NCBI RefSeq assembly: GCF_947507565.1
Contig: NC_089184.1
Location: 1,178,001 to 1,242,000, forward strand
From: Oscarella lobularis
Taxonomy: Eukaryota; Porifera; Homoscleromorpha; Homosclerophorida; Oscarellidae
DNA: 64,000 bases
Direction: 5' to 3'
Under the pieces are notes generated by a model. The model was not told the origin of the DNA and searched no databases. It saw only the letters and a program-made list of their open reading frames with translations. Made by a program: the position numbers and the translations under genes. Shown here piece after piece: positions 13,981 to 26,681 of this stretch (position 1 is its first letter; the number at the start of each line of letters is the position of its first letter).

Positions 13981-16500
13981 AGAAAACAGAAAACATATTG
14001 AATACGTTCAACAGAGAACATGTTGAATACGTTTAACAGAAAACATAATGAGTACCTTCAACAGAAAACGTAATGAGTACCTTCAACAAAAAACGTATTG
14101 AGTACCTACAACAGAAAACAGAAAACATATTGAGTACGTTCAACAGAAAACATATTAAATACGTTCAACAGAAAACATATTGAGTACCTTCAACAGAAAA
14201 CGTAATGAGTACCTTCAACAGAAAACGTATTGAGTACCTACAACAGAAAACAGAAAACATATTGAGTACGTTCAACAGAAAACATATTGAGTACCTTCAA
14301 CAGAAAACATATTGAGTACCTTCAACAGAAAACAGAAAACATATTGAGTACAGTACCTTCAACAGAAAACTATTGATTACCTTCAACAGAAAACATATTG
14401 AGTACGTTTAACAGAAAACATAATGAGTACCTTCAACAGAAAACATTGAGTACCTTCAACAGAAAACGTAATGAGTACCTTCAACAGAAAACAGAAAACA
14501 TGTTGAGTACGTTTAACAGAAAACATAATGAGTACCTTCAACAGAAAACATAATGAGTACCTTCAACAGAAAATATATTGAGTACCTTCAACAGAAAACG
14601 TAATGAGTACCTTCAACAGAAAACGTATTGAGTACCTACAACAGAAAACATATTGAGTACCTTCAACCAAAAACATATTGAGTACCTTCAACAGAAAACA
14701 GAAATCATATTGAATACGTTTAACAGAAAACATAATGAGTACCTTCAACAGAAAACATAATGAGTACCTTCAACAGAAAACATATTGAGTACCTTCAACA
14801 GAAAACATATTGAGTACCTTCAACAGAAAACGTAATGAGTACCTTCAACAGAAAACGTAATGAGTACCTTCAACAAAAAACGTATTGAGTACCTTCAACA
14901 GAAAACATATTGAGTACCTTCAACAGAAAACATATTGAGTACGTTCAACAGAAAACATATTGAGTACGTTCAACAGAAAACATAATGAGTACCTTCAACA
15001 GAAAACATAATGAGTATCTTCAACAGAAAACATATTGAGTACCTTCAACAGAAAACGTAATGAGTACCTTCAACCGAAAACGTAATGAGTACGTTCAACA
15101 AAAAACGTATTGAGTACCTACAACAGAAAACAGAAAACATATTGAGTACGTTCAACAGAAAACATATTGAATACGTTCAACAGAAAACATATTGAGTACC
15201 TTCAACAGAAAACGTAATGAGTACCTACAACAGAAAACAGAAAACATATTGAATACGTTCAACAGAGAACATGTTGAATACGTTTAACAGAAAACATAAT
15301 GAGTACCTTCAACAGAAAACGTAATGAGTACCTTCAACAAAAAACGTATTGAGTACCTACAACAGAAAACAGAAAACATATTGAGTACGTTCAACAGAAA
15401 ACATATTAAATACGTTCAACAGAAAACATATTGAGTACCTTCAACAGAAAACGTAATGAGTACCTTCAACAGAAAACGTATTGAGTACCTACAACAGAAA
15501 ACAGAAAACATATTGAGTACGTTCAACAGAAAACATATTGAGTACCTTCAACAGAAAACATATTGAGTACCTTCAACAGAAAACAGAAAACATATTGAGT
15601 ACAGTACCTTCAACAGAAAAATATTGAGTACCTTCAACAGAAAACATATTGAGTACGTTTAACAGAAAACATAATGAGTACCTTCAACAGAAAACATTGA
15701 GTACCTTCAACAGAAAACGTAATGAGTACCTTCAACAGAAAACAGAAAACATGTTGAGTACGTTTAACAGAAAACATAATGAGTACCTTCAACAGAAAAC
15801 ATAATGAGTACCTTCAACAGAAAATATATTGAGTACCTTCAACAGAAAACGTAATGAGTACCTTCAACAGAAAACGTATTGAGTACCTACAAGAGAAAAC
15901 ATATTGAGTACCTTCAACCAAAAACATATTGAGTACCTTCAACAGAAAACAGAAATCATATTGAATACGTTTAACAGAAAACATAATGAGTACCTTCAAC
16001 AGAAAACATAATGAGTACCTTCAACAGAAAACATATTGAGTACCTTCAACAGAAAACGTAATGAGTACCTTCAACAGAAAACGTAATGAGTACCTTCAAC
16101 AAAAAACGTATTGAGTACCTTCAACAGAAAACATATTGAGTACCTTCAACAGAAAACATATTGAGTACGTTCAACAGAAAACATATTGAGTACGTTCAAC
16201 AGAAAACATAATGAGTACCTTCAACAGAAAACATAATGAGTATCTTCAACAGAAAACATATTGAGTACCTTCAACAGAAAACGTAATGAGTACCTTCAAC
16301 CGAAAACGTAATGAGTACCTTCAACAAAAAACGTATTGAGTACCTACAACAGAAAACAGAAAACATATTGAGTACGTTCAACAGAAAACATATTGAATAC
16401 GTTCAACAGAAAACATATTGAGTACCTTCAACAGAAAACGTAATGAGTACCTTCAACAGAAAACGTATTGAGTACCTACAACAGAAAACAGAAAACATAT
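13981..16500. repeat. Higher-order duplication, about 1251-bp offset
   Basis: A block beginning near 13981 recurs near 15232 at an offset of 1251. Anchors are the ACAGAGAACATG variant at 14011/15262 and the ACAGAAAATATATTG variant near 14563/15814. Further along the offset falls by one 25-bp unit, to 1226, because one copy lacks a repeat. Confidence 0.8.
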
Positions 16501-18640
16501 TGACTACGTTCAACAGAAAACATAATGAGTACCTTCAACAGAAAACATATTGAGTACCTTCAACAGAAAACGTAATGACTACCTTCAACAGAAAACGTAT
16601 TGAGTACCTACAACAGAAAACATATTGAGTACCTTCAACAGAAAACAGAAAACATGTTGAGTACGTTGAACAGAAAACATAATGAGTACCTTCAACAGAA
16701 AACATATTGAGTACGTTCAACAGAAAACAGAAAACAGATTGAGACCTACAACAGAAAACAGAAAACATTGAGTACCTACAACAGAAAAAGAAAACAGATT
16801 GAGTACACTGTACCTACAGCAGAAAAGAGATTGAGTACTTTCAACAGAAAACATAATGAGTACCTTCAACAGAAAACATATTGAGTACCTTCAACAGAAA
16901 ACAGAAAACATATTGAGTACAGTACCTTCAACAGAAAAATATTGAGTACCTTCAACAGAAAACATATTGAGTACGTTCAACAGAAAACATATTGAGTACG
17001 TTCAACAGAAAACATATTGAGTACCTACAACAGAAAACAGAAAACATATTGAGTACGTTCAACAGAAAACATATTTGGTACGTTCAACAGAAAACATAAT
17101 GAGTACCTTCAACAGAAAACATAATGAGTACCTTCAACAGAAAACATAATGAGTACCTTCAACAGAAAACGTAATGAGTACCTTCAACAGAAAACAGAAA
17201 ACATGTTGAGTACGTTTAACAGAAAACATATTGAATACGTTCAACAGAAAACATAATGAGTACCTTCAACAGAAAACATAATGAGTACCTTCAACAGAAA
17301 ACATATTGAGTACCTTCAACAGAAAACAGAAAACATATTGAGTACAGTACCTTCAACAGAAAAATATTGAGTACCTTCAACAGAAAACATATTGAGTACG
17401 TTCAACAGAAAACATATTGAGTACGTTCAACAGAAAACATAATGAGTACCTTCAACAGAAAACAGAAAACATATTGAGTACCTACAACAGAAAACAGAAA
17501 ACATATTGAGTACGTTCAACAGAAAACATATTGAATACGTTTAACAGAAAACATAATGAGTACCTTCAACAGAAAACATATTGAGTACCTTCAACAGAAA
17601 ACATATTGAGTACCTTCAACAGAAAACAGAAAACATGTTGAGTACGTTTAACAGAAAACATAATGAGTACCTTCAACAGAAAACATATTGAGTACGTTCA
17701 ACAGAAAACAGAAAACAGATTGAGACCTACAACAGAAAACAGAAAACATTGAGTACCTACAACAGAAAAAGAAAACAGATTGAGTACACTGTACCTACGG
17801 CAGAAAACAGATTGAGTACTTTCAACAGAAAACATAATGAGTACCTTCAACAGAAAACATATTGAGTACCTTCAACAGAAAACATATTGAGTACGTTCAA
17901 CAGAAAACAGAAAACAGATTGAGACCTACAACAGAAAACAGAAAACATTGATTACCTACAACAGAAAAAGAAAACAGATTGAGTACACTGTACCTACAAC
18001 AGAAAACAGATTGAGTACTTTCAACAGAAAACATAATGAGTACCTTCAAGAGAAAACGTATTGAGTACCTTCAACAGAAAACAGAAAACATATTGAGTAC
18101 AGTACCTTCAACAGAAAAATATTGAGTACCTTCAACAGAAAACATATTGAGTACGTTCAACAGAAAACATATTGAGTACGTTCAACAGAAAACATATTTA
18201 GTACCTACAACAGAAAACAGAAAACATATTGAGTACGTTCAACAGAAAACATATTTAGTACGTTCAACAGAAAACATAATGAGTACCTTCAACAGAAAAC
18301 ATTGAGTACCTTCAACAGAAAACGTAATGAGTACCTTCAACAGAAAACAGAAAACATGTTGAGTACGTTTAACAGATAACATAATGAGTACCTTCAACAG
18401 AAAACATAATGAGTACCTTCAACAGAAAACATATTGAGTACCTTCAACAGAAAACGTAATGAGTACCTTCAACAGAAAACATATTGAGTACCTTCAACAG
18501 AAAACAGAAAACATATTGAGTACAGTACCTTCAACAGAAAAATATTGAGTACCTTCAACAGAAAACATATTGAGTACGTTCAACAGAAAACATATTGAGT
18601 ACGTTCAACAGAAAACATAATGAGTACCTTCAACAGAAAA

Positions 18641-19991
<1,351 letters not shown>

Positions 19992-20071
19992 CCAGTTTAC
20001 TGTATTTATTATAGCGCGTCACGCCCTCCGAAGAATCACATGACCTCTGCACATACGTACGCATCGAAAGC

Positions 20072-23000
20072 ATGGCAGGCGTCTCTGGGACTCCTTACTC
20101 AATGGAAGGAGGTCACAGCTCTTCCTCGTTTAGTGCCGCTACGGACGATGTCAATCGCGACATGACGGGAGGCTTTTTCTCGTCGGATCAGACAAGGCGA
20201 GCTCGCGCGAATAACCGCAGCGTCGAGACGAGACCCCAGTCGTTTGTTCTAGATTGGAAGAGCTAAAGAAGATGCTCGACGGCAACAAGGACGGCCAAAA
20301 ACTCGAATCGATGAAGCGAATCATAGGAGTAAGCGGGCGAAACAGCGAAGCGAAAGCGCGGTCACGTGACGCATCTCTAGATGATCGCCAAAGGCCGAAA
20401 CGTCTCCGCTCTGTTCCCGGCCGTCGTAAAGAACGTCGTGTCGAAAAATCCCGAAGTAAGAATGCGCGTACATGTACGCAAATAGATCAAATTTGGTATA
20501 TTTTTTCAATTAGATCAAGAAACTCGTTTACGTTTACCTGATGCGCTATGCCGAAGAAGAACAGGATCTCGCTCTTCTCTCCATCAGCACCTTTCAGAAA
20601 GCTCTGAAGGCAGAGAGACAGAGACATATCAAAATAGCCACTTGATCGACCCGACCCGTATTACGTCTAGGATCCAAATCAATTGATTCGCGCCAGCGCT
20701 TTGCGCGTACTTTCAAGCATACGCGTTCCCGTTATTGTGCCTATTATGATGCTTGCGCTGAAGGAGGTAGGTTCATTACCCATCGGCCGACTGATCGATC
20801 GATCATGCATTCACCATCTGTGTTCAGTGTGTGACTGACATGTCTGCCTTTGTGAGAAAGACGGTGGCTCACGCAATACCAAAATTGTTTAGGTATATTG
20901 ATTATATGATACACTTTGGGCTTACTTGAGCCTATCGTTACTAGCTATGATCCCGAGCAAAAAGACGCTCTGATTGAGCTCATTGAACGTCTCCTAACCG
21001 ACAGGACAACGGTTTGAAAACATTTTGAATATACGTCTTTGCTTTGATTGCCTGTGCATGCAGTTGGTTGCCGGAAGTGCCGTCACTGCCTTTGAGGAGG
21101 TCTGCGGCGAGCGAATCGATCTGATACACAAGAACTATCGCAAGCTTTGCAATCTGCTCGTCGACGTCGACGAGTGGGGTCAACTGGCGATCATACAGAT
21201 GCTGACGCGATACGCGAGAACTCAGTTTCTCAATCCAAATGTCGAAGATCAGGAGGTCACCGAAGCGAAATTCTACTCGTCGACGGAATCGGATTCCGAT
21301 TCGGACGACGAGGACGAGGACGAAAGGGAGAAGAAGAGGAAAAGGAAAGAGGAAAAGGAAAAGAAGAAGAAGAGCATGTACGTGATGGATTCGGATCACA
21401 GGCTGCTTCTGCAGTCGACGAAGCCTTTGCTTCAAAGTCGAAACGCGGCGGTCAGCAACGCTTTTTGCTTGCCAGTCGATTATCGATTAATAAGGATTTT
21501 TGTCTCTTGCAGGTCGTTCTTGCAGTCGCTCAGCTATACTTTCACACTGCACCGGCCGCCGAGCATTCCGTCGTCATTCGACCTCTCGTTCGGTTGCTGA
21601 GAAGCCACAGGTGAAAAAAACGCGAGACGTCAGCTCTAGATTCTTATGAGGATTACCTTCTAGTGAGGTTCAGTGGGTCGTTTTGACTAACATAGCGACT
21701 GTGACGTCCGCGAGACAGGTGCAGCAACGTAGCCAAGTTCCTTAGATCGGTTTCTCTTTACTGTCGCCGTTGCAGGGTCTCTTTGAGCCCTATTTGAAGA
21801 GCTTCTTTGTAATGGGAAGTGATCCGACACACGTAAAACTACTCAAGGTTTAGAAAGGCCACATATCTTCTTCGTTTTGGTGCGAGTTCTTTCCTTCGCG
21901 CAGCTCGAAATCATGACTAATCTGGCCAACGAGACGAACATCTCGGTCGTCCTTCGAGAATTTCAGGTACTGCATCATTGCTCTGATCACCAAAACACCT
22001 ATTTTTAATTCTTTTTAATTTTTAATTAGACGTACGTCACGAGCAATGACAAGGAATTCGTTGCTGCTACGATACGGGCGATTGGCCGCTGCGCTTCGAA
22101 CTTGTCTGACGTGACCGATTCGTGTCTTACTGGACTTATGGGTCTGGTGTCGCACAGAGACGGTACGTCAAAGATTCGCGACTGTGGTTCCTTAGAGACG
22201 ATGATTGTTATTATTAGAAACTGTTGTGGGAGAGAGCGTGGTGATCATCAAGACGTTGCTTCAGATGCAGGTGAGAAAGGAGCCTTGGTCATCATCAATA
22301 GAGTGAACGTTTTTCTCTGTAGCCTTCAGAGCACAAGGATCTCATTGTCCAGATGGCAAAGCTTACGGACAAAGTTCAAGTAAAGATACAACATCAGTTA
22401 TGCATTGCATAAACTATTCATTATGATTTTCTGCAGGTTCCCATGGCCAAGGCGAGCATACTATGGCTCATGGGTGAGTACTCGGACAGAGTGCCGAAAA
22501 TTGCGCCGGACGTTCTTAGGAAAATGGTGAAGTCGTTTCCGTCTGAGGTTAGGAATGATTTTCTAAGTCTCTCCTAGTCCTTGCGGTTTTAATTCCCGTA
22601 GCTATACTTACTTTTAATTAATGTTTTGCAGGAGGATATTGTCAAGTTGCAGATCTTGAATTTAGCGTCGAAGCTGTGTCTGACCAATCCGAAGCAGACG
22701 AAACTTCTATGCCATCACGTTCTAAATTTGGCTAAGTACGACACGAACTACGACATTCGCGATCGAGCCAGATTCCTTCGAACTCTTCTTTTCCCAGCAG
22801 AAAAGGTAGAAAACTCTTTTAGATAGCAAAGCGTACCGGCAGCCCCATATGTATTGCTAGAGCGTTATTAGCAAATACGCAAAGAAGATCTTGCTCGTTC
22901 GAAAGCCAGCTCCGGTATTGGAGTCGGCTTATAAGGAGAGAAATCAATGGCAGTTTGGCACCCTGTCTCATCTTATCAATAGCAGCGCCACGGGCTATCA

Positions 23001-24809
23001 GCCCTTGCCCGATTTTCCTCTGGAGCAGCCGGACCCAAGTGTCAGGAATGTCGAGGTACGGATAGAGTTAGATTGCTGGGACTTTGTTGACTCTTTTCTT
23101 CAGGTTGAATTGCCTTGGAAATCCGAGAAGAAAACGAAAGGGAAAGGGAAAGGGAAAGGGAAAAAGCCGGGCAAGTCTTTTCTCGAATCATTCTATTCCG
23201 AATCGACAGGTGCGCTGACACTGATCTCGGTGTGTTTCTTTTCAAGCCTTATTACATGTAGAAGAGTCGGGATCTGAAAGCGAATCGTCGAGTGGCAGCG
23301 GTAGCGAAGAATCTGACGAATCTGGATCGGGCAGCGAGGAAAGTGGATCCGAAAGCGAGGAGGAAAGCGGAAGCTGGGCCACCGAGTCCGAACCAGAGGA
23401 GGAGGAGGAAGACGAAGAAGAGGAAGAAGACGACGACGAGGAAACCGACGAAGAAGACTCCGACGATGACGAATCCGAAGAAGAGCCAGTAAAAAAGGAA
23501 CCAGTCAAAGAGAAAAAGCCGAAGCCATCCGAAGTTGCTAAACCGACGAAAAAGGTAAGACGAAGATAAGACGTCTTCTTCTTTGCGACCGTTTGCGTGC
23601 AGAGCCCCGCTAAGAAAAAACCCGACACCGTTCAGCTTCTAGACTTCGGTGGCGGCGACGATGGTGCGTCCGTATATCGTCGACGATATTGACATGCACG
23701 TTTGCCTTCTTGTCATCTGTAGACGCCGGAGCTGGAGCTGCGCCGGCCCCAATAGAGGCGTCCGCTATGTTGAAACCGTCCATAGCGTCGGATCTCGATA
23801 CCCTAGAAACGCCTTCTAAAGTCATCCAAGTACGATTTTTGAAGAGATAGAAATGCTTTTTATTAGCGGCGCACCTTTCTTAGCTTTCTACTCCTAGCTC
23901 CGTTCCTCGTCAATCTTTCCAATTACTTCATCGTATCACGGGAAAGAGCCTAGCGGTGTCCTACTCGTTCACGCGAAAGGAGCATTTATATTCGGATAAG
24001 ATGGTCGACGTCGAATTGGTGTTCACCAATCAAGGAGACCACGCCATTCAGAATATTGCTATAGGAAATAAGGTACAGTATCTCTAGCAAGCTTGCGTTT
24101 CATACTGGTAATTTTCCTTTCAGCAACTTGAAGCAAAGATGGAGCTGCACGATTTTGGCCAAATTGGTACCAATAGTCATTTTCTTGTAGCTGTGCTTGT
24201 TTTAGTTTCTATGACTAAGATTCGTTGGCTGCTGGTGAATCGATTTCCGTCTCCATTGGCGTCAATTTTGCCGATACTTTGAATCCTGCAAAATTTGATC
24301 TGGTGTAGGTCAATATATTGATTATTTGATCACTTGCTCTTCACGCTATCTCTATTCCAGAACAAAATCGTCGAAATTTCCTGTCAAAATCGAGGCTAGA
24401 GTAGGAGAACTGATTCGTGGCATAGTCATGTCTGAGGCTATGTTTGCAAAGGAACGAGGTGATTCTTGACAAAGAGCTAGAAATGGGCCATTATAAAAAA
24501 TCTTCCGTAGGCAAGCTGGCTGGAATGAATGAAACGTCGGGGCAGATTGCTCTGAATGAAGCTATTGAGCCATCTGCTCTGGTGGAACGCGTTCTGCTTG
24601 TGGCTAATATGTCAGTTGTTTCGTCGCAGTCAGAAGAAGGAAAGGTTACCGTTCGCTTTTGCGGTCAGACATCGTGCGATCGCGTCGCCGTTTTGACGTC
24701 CGTCGCCGTCGACGAAAATGGAAAGGCGAAAATTGTCATAAATTGCGAAAAGATTGTGATTGGCTCGATGCTGCTGAAGGAAATCAAAGCCGAATTGGCA
24801 AAGGCATGA
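20072..24809 (+). CDS. AP3B1: AP-3 complex subunit beta
   Basis: This is the large beta subunit of the AP-3 adaptor, which sorts cargo from endosomes to lysosomes and lysosome-related organelles. Many short exons translate to the adaptin trunk, with [20 protein letters not shown] spanning the splice at 20518, then [60 protein letters not shown] and [11 protein letters not shown] long Ser/Asp/Glu/Lys-rich hinge follows (23265-23560), with a clathrin-box-like LLDFGGGDD near 23640. The C-terminal ear ends in [20 protein letters not shown]. The start ATG at 20072 gives an N-terminus of vertebrate-like length before the [20 protein letters not shown] segment. I recognise no missing domain. AP3B1 and AP3B2 cannot be separated here, and a single ancestral gene is likely. 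Confidence 0.93.
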
Positions 24810-24961
24810 CGGATTTTTTTGCACGACACATAAAATTTTGGTGTGAGATTGCTTCTGTGACTTTGTCTTCGCATTTTTCGAGAATACAGTACGCTCAGGT
24901 GACCGGTCACCACCGCGTGCGTATACATACACGTATGTGGTGAGCACGCACGAACGTGCAC

Positions 24962-24982
24962 TGGCAAGTTCTGGGCACGCCC
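24962..24982 (+). promoter_or_regulatory. p53-response-element-like site upstream of MDM2-like gene
   Basis: Two decamers close to the p53 half-site RRRCWWGYYY lie one base apart: TGGCAAGTTC (24962-24971) and GGGCACGCCC (24973-24982), each matching 9 of 10 positions. They sit about 80 bp before the MDM2-like start codon. In vertebrates MDM2 is a direct p53 target, so the position is suggestive. Degenerate 9/10 half-sites are common by chance, so this is a candidate only. Confidence 0.35.
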
Positions 24983-25062
24983 CGACAGACTCGCCCCGAC
25001 GAGCCCCGAACAACTCAACCCGCGCCTCTGAGCAGTACTGTACAACTACGTTGACCATCCGA

Positions 25063-26466
25063 ATGGCTAGTCAGCCGTACCAACGGGGAGCCATCTACGT
25101 AAGCTATCTCTTTTCGCTCGTCTCTTCCACTTTCAGCGGCTCTTTTCAGTACCAAATATCGCGCGAATTGGGCTTTGTCCTTCAACCGACGATAGCCCAG
25201 CGAGCGTCGCTGCTTCTTTCGCTCAATCAGGCACGGTTTCACGCGCACCGTTTCAACCACGCAATAATCGACCCATTCTTTTCTCGTCAACAGCTAACGG
25301 AACACATTCGCCTCTATCTCGTCGCTCGCAACCTGATCGACGAATCCGTGCGCCCGGTCGTCGTTCGCTGTGGCGACGATCCAATCGGCAAAGTCCTCGG
25401 CGTTCGAGAATTCACACTCGTTCACGACACGCTCTGGTATCTTCTAAACACGCGCGTTGAATTCTTCCTTATACCACTGACTCTTGATAGCTCTTTGCTG
25501 CTGCCCCACTGCCGCAAAGTGACTGTCCAAAGACCCGACGCTCCCGCCGTCATCGCTGCCGTTGCCGCCGCGGCGGCGTCTCGCGCTCGAAACCGTGACA
25601 TCGCTGCGACTCCGACTCCGACTCGTCCCTTCATTGTACCTCCCTCAGCGCTGCGTCCATCTGACTCGGGACCATCAGCTGCTTCTCGAAGAGAGGCGGC
25701 AAGATCGAGAGAAGAGCAATCGAGGGAATCTCGGCCGTCTATCGGTACAGAAACAGACCTGTTAATCTTTTTTTGTATTGGCTAATTTTTAGAAGAGGAG
25801 ACAGCAGTTCCCGTTGCTTCTTCGACTCAAAGTTCTCTCGGCTACGACACGGGCAACGACAGCGATGCAACGATCATCTTGTCAGCCGGAGAAGAACAAA
25901 AGGAGGAAGAAAAAGAAGAGGTAGAGGAAGAAGAAGAAGAAGAAGAAGAAGAACTGGAGGAGGACGAGGCAGAGGAAGAGGAGGAGGAGGAGGAAGAGAT
26001 GGAAATGTTTGACTCTCAAGAGTCTGGCATTTTTATCGAGCGTCACCAGCAATTGTCTCAAGAGGACACCGACGTGCCAGAAGTCAACGACGACAACTAC
26101 ATCTTTCTTGACGACATGCTAACCGAGTACGAATTCACGGAATACGAACCGGAGAGCGTATCGAGTTCAGACGGTTCATTGTACTCCGACTCTGCCGAGT
26201 CGGAATCAGAACAGATGATCAATGCTCAAGTGGGAACTGTTGATACTGACGTCAGGTCCTCAGTTGGCGTGCACAGTGCGACGGCGGCGGCGGCGGCGCG
26301 CACGTGCGTCGTCTGCTTGACGCGGCCCGTCAATGCGACAATCACCCACGGGGTTTCGGCACACTTTGTCTGCTGCATGCGCTGTGGACGACGTTTGGCA
26401 AGAAAGCGAAAGGGCTGTCCGATATGTAGAAAAACTATTGAGTCCGTTATATTGACTTATACCTAA
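25063..26466 (+). CDS. MDM2: MDM2/MDM4-like RING E3 ubiquitin ligase
   Basis: Three exons (25063-25098, 25150-25744, 25793-26466) encode about 434 aa. The N-terminus (about residues 25-117) is a SWIB/MDM2 p53-binding-type domain, with HIRLYLVARNLIDE, CGDDPIGKVLGV and LVHDTLWYLL matching the family's strand and helix signatures. A Ser-rich then very acidic region follows (a long Glu run at 25879-26000). The C-terminal RING (382-434) keeps all eight C2H2C4 zinc ligands, including CVVC, ITHG, CMRC and CPIC, and ends in ILTYT like vertebrate ILTYF/VLTYF. The central RanBP2-type zinc finger (WxC...CxxC) is absent: the only cysteines after the SWIB domain are in the RING. Intron 1 is 51 nt and in frame, so retention would insert 17 residues. 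Confidence 0.9.
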
Positions 26467-26681
26467 AGTAGTCTCCCATACGGTTTTCCAAACCGTTTAC
26501 TCCCTGCCCTACCTATGTTGTTGTCTTGTAGTCCAGAGTCTCTATATATATACGGCTCTGAAAAATGATTGGAGCACGTGACACACTGTGTACAATGCAG
26601 TATAATTCATTTACAACCGTATCCAAGGCTGCGCGCACGAGGGGCAGCGCACAACAAACTGGACATCCGACCAAACTGACG
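26467..26681 (+). promoter_or_regulatory. Compact intergenic region with TATA-like tract
   Basis: This 215-bp gap lies between the MDM2-like stop and the lamin start. A TCTATATATATACGG tract near 26538-26552 is a plausible TATA-type element about 130 bp before the lamin ATG. An in-frame upstream ATG at 26565 is available but would add 39 poorly conserved residues. No transcription start can be assigned. Confidence 0.4.

Larger units (their letters stand above)
1..18640. repeat. 25-bp satellite array, main part
   Basis: This stretch is an uninterrupted tandem array. The conserved 20-base core is GAGTACCTTCAACAGAAAAC, followed by a variable 5-base linker (ATATT, ATAAT, GTAAT, GTATT, ATGTT or AGATT), giving a 25-bp period. 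Common variants are CGTTC, CGTTT or CCTAC in place of CCTTC. Two recurrent length variants are a 7-bp duplication (CAGAAAACAGAAAAC) and a 5-bp duplication (GAGTACAGTACC). By length this is roughly 700 units. The strand shown is A-rich and G-poor. No gene, transposase or RNA gene is visible inside. It could be pericentromeric, subtelomeric or interstitial heterochromatin; the sequence alone does not decide. Confidence 0.97.

Noticed and set aside
3715-16768. Recurrent minus-strand ORFs of 61-77 codons in the satellite, some identical (for example at 3715-3900 and 9614-9799)
   Set aside because: They are translations of the 25-bp repeat (75 bp is 25 codons), identical only because the DNA blocks are duplicated. 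They have no start context, domain or independent support.
23242-23628. Minus-strand Ser-rich ORF over the AP-3 beta hinge
   Set aside because: The Glu/Asp-rich hinge codons read as Ser/Leu on the reverse strand. The plus strand is clearly AP-3 beta.
24895-24945. Alternating CGTG/CATACACGTATG palindromic tract before MDM2 as a toxin-like or origin element
   Set aside because: It is a short ACGT-rich stretch with weak dyad symmetry and no further support; I treat it as ordinary promoter sequence.
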